DNA of 64,000 nucleotides from GWF2-33-9 sp964500435 (GTDB lineage Bacteria > Bacteroidota > Ignavibacteria > Kapaibacteriales > UBA2268). The notes beneath the pieces are model-generated. The model made no database searches. It saw only the letters and a program-made list of their open reading frames with translations, and was not told the origin of the DNA. The position numbers were made by a program, and so were the translations under genes. Below are positions 1 through 8,097 of this stretch, piece after piece. The DNA lies in NCBI GenBank assembly GCA_964500435.1, contig CAZCNL010000005.1, positions 106,355 through 170,354 on the forward strand, given 5' to 3'. The stretch's first letter is position 1, and the number at the start of each line of letters is the position of its first letter.

Positions 1-667
1 AGTTAAATCCTTTAACTGAAAATATCAAAGGAGGCGGTGGTGGTTCATGAGCTGAATCACAAGTAAACCAACACGGCGTTGTCCATTTATCACAACCATC
101 AAACGGATGTCCTGGTTGAAACAATTTGCGTAATAATTTAACTGAATCAATATTATAATAATCATTTGCATAAAGAGCATACTGTTCCCAACAGCAATTA
201 TCATCAGGCAAACATCCTCTGATTTTGTAAACCTGATCGATTTCATCCCACCATTCTCCCCAACATGATGTTTGAAAAACCCTCCATAAAGTATCATATT
301 GTGGCTTTTGATGGTTAAGCAATTTATTATTTGTAAGTAAATGTTTTATTGCTTTTTTATAAATTTCTTGCTTTGAATAGCATAAATCACAACCTGGTGA
401 GGATTCTACGAAACGTAATTGTAAGTCCTTTGTGTATATTGCTGCTGCTAAATCTTTACAAGTGTCATCTATAAGACGATACCAATATTCATATGAAATA
501 TAACAATTAGGGCAAAGAGAATCAGTAAAGCTTCCTACTTCAGTATCAATCGACCATTTTACATTCCAACAATCGGTACATGGTGGTTTATCTGGTTGTG
601 ATATCAAATTAATAGATAATAATTCAAAAATTATTAAATATATTGCAATTAAATATTTTTTGTTCAT
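1..667 (-). CDS. Cys-rich secreted protein, 3' end outside window
   Basis: An open frame reads leftwards from an ATG at 667 to the window edge, giving at least 222 residues without a stop. The first ~24 residues are a Sec-type signal peptide (Lys-Lys followed by a hydrophobic stretch rich in Ile/Leu, then a Ser-Gln cleavage-like end). The mature part is rich in Cys and Trp, with pairs such as CTDC, CPNC, CDLC and NCC. A stretch resembling C..C-Y-I-S-Y-E-Y-W-Y-R is also recognisable near the start of the Cys-rich protein at 57712, so the two are probably distant relatives. The known family is not recognised. No T9SS CTD is visible, but the C-terminus is missing. The gene is preceded by the same leader element and palindromic repeat as the three Cys-rich genes of the right-hand island. 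Confidence 0.8.
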   Translation of the reverse strand, partial: MNKKYLIAIYLIIFELLSINLISQPDKPPCTDCWNVKWSIDTEVGSFTDSLCPNCYISYEYWYRLIDDTCKDLAAAIYTKDLQLRFVESSPGCDLCYSKQEIYKKAIKHLLTNNKLLNHQKPQYDTLWRVFQTSCWGEWWDEIDQVYKIRGCLPDDNCCWEQYALYANDYYNIDSVKLLRKLFQPGHPFDGCDKWTTPCWFTCDSAHEPPPPPLIFSVKGFN

Positions 668-1078
668 TTGTTTTTTCCTTATTTTATTTTTACATTTTTT
701 TTGATAAGATTAATTTTTTTTCGCTCTATTTAAGCATCAAGGGAATTTTTGCTTGTGGTAACAACTCTATTCCAAATCGCTACAAAGCTGTGCGGAACTA
801 CCACGCCTCCCGCAATTGCTTTGTAGCACTGTCGCAATGAATTTCCACTCGCAGTTGTAAATAAATAATTTCTCTCGGCAAAATTTATTTGAACAAAATA
901 ATTTTTCTTTCTTTGGAAAATTTGAATATATCGCAGTTTCAATACAATAAAAATATTTTTGAAGCGTCCATATAAAGCCATAAAGCCATAAAGCCATAAA
1001 GCCATAAAGCCATAAAGCCCATCCTATGCCCTTTTTCGCATTTCCCGCCTCTCCAATATTTTTATTTCCTTCTTTCAT
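668..1078 (-). repeat. Conserved leader element, copy A
   Basis: Read on the minus strand this begins ATGAAAGAAGGAAATAAAAA and is collinear with copies at 51670, 57337 and 60731. It contains six tandem 8-bp units, a shared core (AACTGCGAGTGGAAATTCATT), and, as in copy D, a hairpin whose 10-bp arms are perfect (779-788 with 818-827). It ends just before the start codon of the Cys-rich gene. Open frames run through it (up to 103 codons) but the frame depends on the 8-bp repeat number, so I treat it as a leader or interspersed repeat rather than a gene. Confidence 0.75.
972..1019 (-). repeat. 8-bp tandem repeat, six units
   Basis: Six perfect copies of ATAAAGCC (GGCTTTAT on the minus strand) inside leader copy A. 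The equivalent places in the other leaders carry three, two and two units, so copy number varies between loci. Eight is not a multiple of three, so each change shifts any reading frame that crosses it. Confidence 0.9.
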
Positions 1079-1187
1079 TTATTTTTTTATTTACATTTTA
1101 TATTTTTTCTAATTTAACAAATTCTTTATATATATAACAAGTGAACAGCAAAAAAATTACATTCAGATGCAAAAAAATTTTTCAACC

Positions 1188-1263
1188 CGTCATTGCGAGC
1201 GAAGCGAAGCAATCCCTTGCTTTCCTGGGATTGCTTCGTCAACTTTGTCTCCTGGCAATGACG
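1188..1263 (-). repeat. Palindromic interspersed repeat, copy A
   Basis: Imperfect palindrome with ends CGTCATTGC and GCAATGACG and internal AGCGAAGCAATC/GATTGCTTCG blocks. On its minus-strand downstream side follows the block GAATGTAATTTTTTTGC that accompanies all six copies. I recall repeats of this type as common in many bacterial genomes; here every copy precedes a secreted-protein gene in the same direction. Confidence 0.85.
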
Positions 1264-1293
1264 TCATCGTATTTTCCCGTGTTATTTTGGTAT

Positions 1294-1327
1294 AAAAAAA
1301 GTCCGATATTTTACTTGTATCGGACTT
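1294..1327 (-). terminator. Rho-independent terminator of the M3-like lipoprotein gene
   Basis: Ten-base stem AAGTCCGATA/TATCGGACTT with a short loop, followed on the minus strand by a run of seven T. It lies 24 bp after the stop codon of the gene ending at 1352. An A/T-rich tract on the other side could make it bidirectional. Confidence 0.8.
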
Positions 1328-1351
1328 AATTTTTTTTTCATTAAATGTATT

Positions 1352-3415
1352 TTATTTTACTTTTGTTAATGCTTCTTTGACTGATTCCAAGATTGGTTTG
1401 ACCGAAATTTTATCTCCAACCGCTCCTTTCATCCAAATTTCTGGCACAAGTCGTCCTTGCGATAGCATACGTGTCATTTCGCTCCCAATGTTTTTCCCTT
1501 TTATATATTTTTCGATTTGAAATTCTACTATATGACCAATTGGATATGCGGGTAAATAAAGTGGGTAATCTATCATATGTGAATAAATTGCAAGTATTGG
1601 TTCATCTTTAATTTTGAAAACAGGTGCATAATATTGATTCCATACTTCTTTTGCTATTGCAATTACTTGATTTTTGAGCTCTTCACTATTTGCATTTGGA
1701 TTTTTATAAAGCCAATTCCATACTTTCATATCTACAAGCGAGACACCCATTATTTCGTACATCGACCAAAAACTATCTAAAATTTTTAAATCTTCAATAT
1801 TTTCATTGTTATTTTTTAATCCTAATAAATCCAAATCTCGTGATTGGAATATGAACGCCCAAGTTTCAGTAAAAGCTGTGTTTGGTACACCTTTCATTGA
1901 ATAATAATCTACATCGTGCAAAGTTATTGTTTGTTCTGTATTATGACCTAATTCATGCACAGCAATGTTATAGCCTTTGTAATCCATACCATCTTTGCCT
2001 ACTCGGGTGCGAAGACGAGATTTTTGTGAATGCATTTCTGCTCCCCAAGCGTGTCCTGCTCCTCTTGCGGGGTCGACCTGAATTTTGCTTGCAATGAACT
2101 CGGCTTTATCTTTGCTAAAACCTAATTTTGAATATATATTAACAATATCTTTTTCAAAGGCATCTTTATTTGGATATTTCTTTTTAGTTAATTTATCTAA
2201 TTCAGCAGGGTCAATGTTGCTTCGTGATTTAAATCCATCGTACCAAATATCGAAGGCTTTCAATGGTCTTCCTAATCTTTTTGATATCAATTCTCCCACT
2301 TGATTTGCCAACGGTGAACTTACTAATTCTACAAATAATGCTTCTACTTTCTTTTCTGGTATTTCCAAATCATGTTCGAACGTTCTATCTATTGCAGTTG
2401 GAAATGTTGGATTATATTTATCTAATTGCCGTTGTGCTAAAAAGTTATTAAGCATAGTTTGGTACCTTGTATTTGGTTCGGGTGTAAATTTTACTTCTTT
2501 CCCGTTTTTGTAAATTTTGTTGACAGTCGGGTCCCATTGATATTCATTTTTGTTTATCACTTCTTCGGGAATTGTTTGTGTTATAATTCTTTTCATTACA
2601 TCGTAAAGAAGCTCTTGCTTTTCCAATCCATCAGTTTTATTTGTATATTGCGATTTTATTTCATCTCTTAAATTCCAATGTGTAATAAGTTTCATATCTT
2701 TTGGGAAAAATGTCTTCATATTTTTGTCAACTAATTCGCCAACATAAATATTATAGTTAGAAATGTAATTATCTGCATCTGTCAAAGCATTGGCTACATT
2801 TTGGAGAACTTCAGCTGGCACTCTGGAAGTAAAAGCATCGCCCATTCTGGCATATGCCCATTGTTTACGAGTCCAATTTTGACCAAGATTTTCTTTTTCT
2901 TCTAATGTATAAAATGGGAAATTTAATTTGACAATAAATGCTATTTTATTTGCATAAAAATCTTCTGAAATATGTGCGGCTGGATCGTAACTCCCGAAAA
3001 TTAGATCTAAATCATTAATATCTCCTATATCTAAATGCAATTTTGCTTTTAAATCTAAATTAATTGCATTCATATTCCCAGCTATTGACTCTAAATTGTT
3101 CTGTAACGTTACAAAGAAATCTTCTAATTTCTTTTCATCAGTGACAAAGTAATCATTGCAAAATTTAACAAATTCTTCTTCACTTCCATCTTTCTGTGTC
3201 CAAAGTGCAGCTGTTTGACTTACTGCTTTTGTTATTCTTTCTTGAGATTCATTAGGATATTTTTGCTTTAAATTATTTATCACTTTTTCAATTGTTGCTT
3301 TTGAGATATTTGACATTTCTGCGTTTTCTGTGTTGTTCATTTCTTTTTTTCCTTGATTATTGCAAGAAAATAATAGGACACTTATTCCTAAAAATAAAAC
3401 CACTAAATATTTCAT
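1352..3415 (-). CDS. Lipoprotein zinc metallopeptidase (M3-like gluzincin)
   Basis: The 687-residue product starts with a lipoprotein signal peptide whose lipobox (LLFSC, Cys18) predicts membrane anchoring on the periplasmic side. The zinc motif HELGH is at residues 487-491, and the Glu of FTETWAF (E517), about 25 residues later, fits the third ligand of M3/M32-type oligopeptidases. The N-terminal ~470 residues are mostly helical and presumably form the wall of a closed peptide-binding channel as in that clan. The gene is single, separated from pyk by 27 bp and ended by a terminator at 1294-1327, so it may be the last gene of the pyk transcript. Predicted role: degradation of short peptides in the envelope. 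Substrate unknown; assignment to M3 rather than a neighbouring gluzincin family is tentative. Confidence 0.8.
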   Translation of the reverse strand: MKYLVVLFLGISVLLFSCNNQGKKEMNNTENAEMSNISKATIEKVINNLKQKYPNESQERITKAVSQTAALWTQKDGSEEEFVKFCNDYFVTDEKKLEDFFVTLQNNLESIAGNMNAINLDLKAKLHLDIGDINDLDLIFGSYDPAAHISEDFYANKIAFIVKLNFPFYTLEEKENLGQNWTRKQWAYARMGDAFTSRVPAEVLQNVANALTDADNYISNYNIYVGELVDKNMKTFFPKDMKLITHWNLRDEIKSQYTNKTDGLEKQELLYDVMKRIITQTIPEEVINKNEYQWDPTVNKIYKNGKEVKFTPEPNTRYQTMLNNFLAQRQLDKYNPTFPTAIDRTFEHDLEIPEKKVEALFVELVSSPLANQVGELISKRLGRPLKAFDIWYDGFKSRSNIDPAELDKLTKKKYPNKDAFEKDIVNIYSKLGFSKDKAEFIASKIQVDPARGAGHAWGAEMHSQKSRLRTRVGKDGMDYKGYNIAVHELGHNTEQTITLHDVDYYSMKGVPNTAFTETWAFIFQSRDLDLLGLKNNNENIEDLKILDSFWSMYEIMGVSLVDMKVWNWLYKNPNANSEELKNQVIAIAKEVWNQYYAPVFKIKDEPILAIYSHMIDYPLYLPAYPIGHIVEFQIEKYIKGKNIGSEMTRMLSQGRLVPEIWMKGAVGDKISVKPILESVKEALTKVK

Positions 3416-3442
3416 TTTTAACCTTTAATTATTTTTAAATTT

Positions 3443-4891
3443 TTATAATTCAATAACTTTAATATAATTACTTTCATTAACATTATTTTCGGATAATCCT
3501 GTAACGAAAACTATTAAATCTCCTTCTTTTGCAATATCTTTACTTTTCAATAATTTAAGAAGAAAATTGTTGGAATTAGCATCATTTCTTTCTCTCATAT
3601 AACTCAATTCTTCGGGCAATTTATAAGGAATAACGCCCCAAATTAAATTTAAATAAGCTAAATTAGTTTCATCAGTTGTTAATGCAATAATTGGAATATT
3701 AGGTCTATTTTTAGCAATTTTCCTTGCAGTATAGTCCCATTTTGTAGCAGTAATAATAGCTTTTGCATTAATATTTGCAGCAAGCACGACAGTCGAAACT
3801 GCAATAGAATCCGATACATTTGCAGAACTTAAATGTAAGTTTTGGCTTATATTTCTAAAATTCAGCTTTTTTAATGCTAATGTTTCTGTTTTATAAATTA
3901 TCTTATGCATAAATTCAACGCTTTCTACAGGATAATCGCCTACACTTGTTTCTCCGCTTAACATTACTGCATCTGTCCCATCAAGAACTGCATTTGCAAC
4001 ATCGCTTGTTTCTGCTCTTGTTGGAATTGGATTTTTTATCATTGATTCCAACATTTGAGTAGCAGTAATTACTGGTTTACCTTCGTTATTTGCTTTTTTG
4101 ATTAATTCTTTTTGAAGTAAAGGAAGCTCTTCGAGTGGCATTTCAAGACCGAGGTCGCCACGTGCAACCATTATTCCATCGCTTTCTTTTATGATTTGGT
4201 CAATATGTTCGAATGATTCAGCTCTTTCTATTTTTGCTATAACAGGAACTTGGCGTCCAAATATTTTCATTGCTGTTTTTAGTTCTAAAATATCTTCCGG
4301 CTTTTTCACGAATGATAAAGCAACTAAATCTACGCCATTTTCTAATCCAAATTTTAAATCTTCAATATCCTTTTCGCTTAAAGATGGAGCATTGCTTTTG
4401 GAACCTGGAACAATTATTCCTTTATTATCTTTTAATATACCACCTTTTATTACTTTGGTTATTATATCATTATTTTGGATATTTATACATTTTAATATAA
4501 TGTATCCATCATCAAGTAAAATAGTATTACCTTTTTTTACTTCATTTATTAAATCTTTATATTTTGTGGATACTTTATTACTATTTCCAAATTCTATTTC
4601 ATCAGTAGTTATAATAAATTCTTGATTTTCTTTAAGTTCTACTTTTCCATTTTCGACTGTACTTGTTCGAATTTTTGGTCCCTGCAAATCTTGCATAATT
4701 GCAATTTCAATGCCTTCTTCTTTTTCAATTGTTTTAACAGCTTCAATTATTTTTTGATGATCTTCTTTTTTGCCATGGGAAAAGTTCAACCGCACAACAT
4801 CCATACCATGACGTGCCATTTTTCTAATAATTTCAATATTAGAGCTTGCAGGTCCAATAGTGCATATAATTTTGGTCTTTGCTATTTTCAT
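3443..4891 (-). CDS. pyk: Pyruvate kinase
   Basis: 482 residues, the usual length of bacterial pyruvate kinase, which makes pyruvate and ATP from phosphoenolpyruvate and ADP in the last step of glycolysis. Visible signatures are CTIGPAS (10-16), RLNFSHG (34-40) for substrate and K+ binding, a B domain at about 70-170, VIAKIER with the catalytic Lys, MVARGDLGLE for the metal site and ITATQMLESM. The C-terminal regulatory domain spans about 360-482. The start codon follows TIM-barrel strand logic (MKIAKTKII) and no upstream ATG in frame is better. It lies 27 bp after rpiB on the same strand, suggesting a small carbon-metabolism transcript rpiB-pyk. Confidence 0.97.
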   Translation of the reverse strand: MKIAKTKIICTIGPASSNIEIIRKMARHGMDVVRLNFSHGKKEDHQKIIEAVKTIEKEEGIEIAIMQDLQGPKIRTSTVENGKVELKENQEFIITTDEIEFGNSNKVSTKYKDLINEVKKGNTILLDDGYIILKCINIQNNDIITKVIKGGILKDNKGIIVPGSKSNAPSLSEKDIEDLKFGLENGVDLVALSFVKKPEDILELKTAMKIFGRQVPVIAKIERAESFEHIDQIIKESDGIMVARGDLGLEMPLEELPLLQKELIKKANNEGKPVITATQMLESMIKNPIPTRAETSDVANAVLDGTDAVMLSGETSVGDYPVESVEFMHKIIYKTETLALKKLNFRNISQNLHLSSANVSDSIAVSTVVLAANINAKAIITATKWDYTARKIAKNRPNIPIIALTTDETNLAYLNLIWGVIPYKLPEELSYMRERNDANSNNFLLKLLKSKDIAKEGDLIVFVTGLSENNVNESNYIKVIEL

Positions 4892-4918
4892 TATTTTATT
4901 TTATAAACTTGATTTTAT

Positions 4919-5359
4919 TTATAATCTTGTAAGATTGTGAATTTTTTCGACACGAATCATATGTCTATCACCTTCGAAATCTTCTTCGAGAAATGCATCT
5001 ATAATTTTTTTAGCTAATTCAGGAGAAGTTTTTCTGGCTCCTAAACACAAGACATTTGCATTATTATGATTTCTTGCTAATTTAGCATAATCTTCGTCGA
5101 CACACAATGCCGCTCTTATACCTTGCACTTTATTTGCCACAATTGACATTCCAATCCCTGTTCCACAAATTAATATGCCATAATCAGCAACTAAAGAAGC
5201 TACTGATTCTGCGGCTGGAAAGGCAAAATCGGGATAATCAACTGATTCGTTCGAATATGTGCCAAAGTCTAAAATTTGATGATTTAAGGATTTAATATAA
5301 TTTATTAATTCTTTTTTTAATTCGAAACCTGCATGGTCAGAAGCTATTGCTATTTTCAT
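4919..5359 (-). CDS. rpiB: Ribose-5-phosphate isomerase B
   Basis: 146 residues, typical for RpiB/LacAB-type isomerases, which interconvert ribose 5-phosphate and ribulose 5-phosphate in the pentose phosphate pathway. The N-terminus IASDHAGFELK carries the conserved Asp8-His9, and CGTGIGMSIVANK holds the catalytic Cys and the phosphate-binding Gly-rich loop. ARNHNNANVLCLGAR is the standard C-terminal signature. It is first in the rpiB-pyk pair, facing away from the DnaA-box-like cluster at 5453-5670. Confidence 0.96.
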   Translation of the reverse strand: MKIAIASDHAGFELKKELINYIKSLNHQILDFGTYSNESVDYPDFAFPAAESVASLVADYGILICGTGIGMSIVANKVQGIRAALCVDEDYAKLARNHNNANVLCLGARKTSPELAKKIIDAFLEEDFEGDRHMIRVEKIHNLTRL

Positions 5360-5673
5360 TTTTTCTTTATTTAAAGTTTATTAGACAAAAATTTATTCTT
5401 CTTTTTTTCTTAACAATTTATTAACATAATCTTTAGAAAACTTTATTTTATGTGTGGAAAAAGCCTCGATTATCCCTTTTTTTTATTTATCAAAAAATAT
5501 TATGTAGAAAACTGATAATTTTTAACTTTTTATTTTTTTTCTTTCCACACTATTTTTCTATATTAAATATCTTAAAAAAATAAAATTACGAATTTTTCCA
5601 CATAAATTGTGCATCTATTATTATAATACAATTTAAATTAAAATTATAAAATATATTATTATTATCCACACAT
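5360..5673. other. AT-rich intergenic region with DnaA-box cluster; candidate origin
   Basis: Four DnaA-box-like 9-mers lie within about 220 bp: TTTTCCACA on the minus strand (5453-5461), CTTTCCACA (5541-5549), TTTTCCACA (5594-5602) and a perfect TTATCCACA (5662-5670). Between the last two lies an almost purely A/T stretch (5611-5661) that could unwind. Established knowledge: oriC regions combine clustered DnaA boxes with an AT-rich unwinding element. Against: no dnaA, dnaN, gidA or parAB in the window, and gene directions do not switch here. It could instead be a DnaA-titrating or regulated promoter region for rpiB or the end of serS. Confidence 0.45.
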
Positions 5674-6936
5674 TTAAATTTTATTAAATCCAGTATATTT
5701 AACTAATTCATCCGGAATAAGAACACTGCCATCACTTTGTAAGTAATTTTCTAAAATTGCGGCATATAATCTTGAAGTAGCAACTCCACTTCCATTTAAA
5801 GTATGAACAAATTCAGGTTTTGAATTTGGTGTACGTTTAAACTTAATATTAGCCCTTCTCGCTTGAAAATCAGTAAAGTTTGAACAACTTGATACTTCAA
5901 GCCATTTTTCTTCACCAGCAGCCCAAATTTCCAAATCATAAGTAATTGCACTTGCAAATGATGTATCGCCAGAACAAAGTAAAACAACCCGATATGGAAT
6001 TTTCAATGCTTTTAAAATATCTTCTGCTTCTGAAACTAAAATTTCAAGTTGTTCAAAGGATTCTTCCGGTCTTACGAAATTTACCATCTCTACTTTATTA
6101 AATTGGTGAACTCGTAAAAATCCATGTACTTCTTTTCCATAACTTCCTGATTCTCGTCTAAAACAAGGTGAATAACCACAAACTTTTTTTGGTAATTCTT
6201 CATTTTTTAAAATATCATCTCTATGAAAATTGGTCAAAGGTACTTCTGCTGTTGGAATTAAATACATATCATCTTCTTTTGCATAATACATATCTTCGCC
6301 CATTTTAGGTAATTGTCCAGTTCCAAACATACTTGCGGCATTTACCATAAATGGTGACCATATTTCCGTATAATTGTGTTTTTGTGTATGATAATCTAAC
6401 ATAAATCTGATTAAAGCTCTTTCTAACTGTGCCCCTTTTCCAATATAAAAAGAAAAACCACTGCCTGATACTTTAGCTCCCCTTTCAAAATCTATAATTC
6501 CCAGTTTCTTGGAAATCTCAATATGATTCATTTTAATTGGTTGAGCCATAGGTTCGCCCCAAGAAAGCACGATTTTATTATCTTCTTCTGATTTACCAAG
6601 AGGAACTTGGGGTGCTAACATATTTGGAATTCTTGCAACTATTTGATTTATTTCATTTTCCACATCTCGTAATGTATCGTCGAAATCCTTAATTTTATCA
6701 GAAACAACTTTCATTTCGGCAATTAAATCATCAGCATTTTGACCTGATTTTTTATAATTTGCTATTTCTTTCGTTACTTTATTTCTTTCGTTTTTCAAAG
6801 CTTCAACTTCTTGAATTATTTTCCTTCTTTTTTCCTCTAACTCAGAAAATGAAGTCAAATCTGCTTTTTCGTTTTTTAATTCAATATTTTTCTTAACTAA
6901 ATCTAAATTTTCTCGAATAAATTTTAAATCTAACAT
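5674..6936 (-). CDS. serS: Seryl-tRNA synthetase
   Basis: 420 residues, a class II synthetase that charges tRNA-Ser. Residues ~25-105 form the long antiparallel coiled coil that grips the tRNA (Glu/Lys-rich heptads such as FSELEEKRRKIIQEVEALKN). Motif 2 is visible as CFRRESGSYGKE, and motif 3 as GSGVATSRLYAA near residue 390. TAEVPLTN and the serine-site region EVSSCSNFTDFQARR are also present. It ends right at the edge of the DnaA-box cluster region and starts 43 bp after acpS on the same strand, so it can be read with aspS-cobB-acpS. Confidence 0.97.
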   Translation of the reverse strand: MLDLKFIRENLDLVKKNIELKNEKADLTSFSELEEKRRKIIQEVEALKNERNKVTKEIANYKKSGQNADDLIAEMKVVSDKIKDFDDTLRDVENEINQIVARIPNMLAPQVPLGKSEEDNKIVLSWGEPMAQPIKMNHIEISKKLGIIDFERGAKVSGSGFSFYIGKGAQLERALIRFMLDYHTQKHNYTEIWSPFMVNAASMFGTGQLPKMGEDMYYAKEDDMYLIPTAEVPLTNFHRDDILKNEELPKKVCGYSPCFRRESGSYGKEVHGFLRVHQFNKVEMVNFVRPEESFEQLEILVSEAEDILKALKIPYRVVLLCSGDTSFASAITYDLEIWAAGEEKWLEVSSCSNFTDFQARRANIKFKRTPNSKPEFVHTLNGSGVATSRLYAAILENYLQSDGSVLIPDELVKYTGFNKI

Positions 6937-6979
6937 TTTTAACCTTTTATTTTATTTTTTCTATTTTAAATTATTTTTT

Positions 6980-7354
6980 TTATTTTTCTTCCATTATAAC
7001 AACAGCAACGGCTGTGGAATCAGTATGGGAAATGGAAACTAAAAAGGAGTAATCTCCATATTTTTCCTTCATATTTCCGTCCAAAATTATTTTTGGTTCT
7101 CCACTTTCTTTGTTAATAGTTGTTATTTCATTAAATTTAAAACCTTGCGTAATACCGGTACCAATTGCTTTACTAAAAGCTTCTTTGACAGCAAATCGAG
7201 CTGCTAAATGAACATATTTTTTGTTTTTAAAAGATTCGGAATACTCAATTTCTTCTTTAGTATAAATTCTATTTAAAAATTTATCTGCATATTTTTCAAC
7301 AGCAGTTTGTATTCTTTCAACTTCGACTATATCAATACCTAAGCCTTTTATCAT
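6980..7354 (-). CDS. acpS: Holo-[acyl-carrier-protein] synthase
   Basis: 124 residues, the length of bacterial AcpS, which transfers the 4'-phosphopantetheine arm of CoA to Ser of apo-ACP for fatty-acid synthesis. The Mg2+-binding Asp is in GLGIDIVEVERI (5-16) and the second signature is RFAVKEAFSKAIGTG. The start overlaps the cobB stop by 4 bp (ATGA arrangement), implying translational coupling. Confidence 0.96.
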   Translation of the reverse strand: MIKGLGIDIVEVERIQTAVEKYADKFLNRIYTKEEIEYSESFKNKKYVHLAARFAVKEAFSKAIGTGITQGFKFNEITTINKESGEPKIILDGNMKEKYGDYSFLVSISHTDSTAVAVVIMEEK

Positions 7355-8097
7355 AAACGTCCTTTTTCTTTTTTAATAATTTCTAAAATTTCGGGCAAGA
7401 CCTCACCGGATTTTTCGTTAAAATGAATGTTTGCTAAATGTGTAAAAGACGTATTATTTGGATTTATTTCAACAACATAAGCAACTTGTTTTTTAGCTAA
7501 ATATGGTAATTGAGCCGCAGGATATACTTCAGAAGATGTTCCTATTGTAAAAAATAAATCGCAATTTTGAGATTTTTCAAATGCTAAATCTAAAATATTA
7601 TTTTGTAATGATTCGCCAAACCAAACAACATTAGGTCTAATTAGCCCACCACAAAGCGGACACTTTGGCAATTCTTTTTCTACATCATATTCTTCGAAAT
7701 AAGGTTCACCACAAGTGAAGCATTTGCTATCGAAAATATTTCCGTGCAATTCATATAAATTTTTACTGCCTGCTCGTTTATGCAAATTATCAACATTTTG
7801 AGTAAACAAAATAAAATCGTCAAATAGAATTTCCATTTCAGCAAGTGCAATATGTCCCGGATTGGGTATAGCGTCTTTCGCTTTTCTCTTTCTTTCTGCA
7901 TACCAAGTTAGAACAAGTTTAGGATTCTCCAAAAAACCTTGCGGACTGGCAAGTTCCATAGGATTATATTTACCCCAAAAACCGCCTACGTCACGGAATG
8001 TGTCTAATCCGCTCTCTTTGGAAACTCCTGCACCTGTTAAAACAACAACAGTTTTTGCATTTTTTAAAACGTCTTTGAATTCATCTGAATATTTCAT
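7351..8097 (-). CDS. cobB: NAD-dependent protein deacylase (sirtuin, CobB-type)
   Basis: 248 residues. Sirtuin signatures are VLTGAGVSKESGLDTFR (NAD binding), TQNVDNLHKRAG with the catalytic His of YELHGN, and a four-Cys zinc site (CFTC and CPLC). TIGTSSEVYPAAQLP near the C-terminus is another conserved NAD-site strand. The Tyr/Arg of WYAERKRK after the cofactor loop fits the class III (desuccinylase/CobB) pattern. It removes acyl groups from lysines using NAD+. It overlaps aspS upstream and acpS downstream by 4 bp each, so it is in a tightly coupled operon with translation and lipid-synthesis genes. Confidence 0.94.
   Translation of the reverse strand: MKYSDEFKDVLKNAKTVVVLTGAGVSKESGLDTFRDVGGFWGKYNPMELASPQGFLENPKLVLTWYAERKRKAKDAIPNPGHIALAEMEILFDDFILFTQNVDNLHKRAGSKNLYELHGNIFDSKCFTCGEPYFEEYDVEKELPKCPLCGGLIRPNVVWFGESLQNNILDLAFEKSQNCDLFFTIGTSSEVYPAAQLPYLAKKQVAYVVEINPNNTSFTHLANIHFNEKSGEVLPEILEIIKKEKGRL

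Noticed and set aside
25..297. 90-codon open frame on the minus strand at the left edge
   Set aside because: It lies in another frame of the longer Cys-rich gene (1-667), which has a signal peptide and no stop.
972..1019. 8-bp tandem repeat as a CRISPR-like array
   Set aside because: Units are contiguous with no spacers and far too short.
643..1078. Several short open frames across leader copy A, including one with MALWLYGF repeats
   Set aside because: Different frames are open in different leader copies and depend on the number of 8-bp units; a conserved leader explains them better. Kept as a question for the leader finding.
1141..1329. 62-codon frame over palindromic repeat A
   Set aside because: It consists of the repeat itself plus the terminator of the neighbouring gene.
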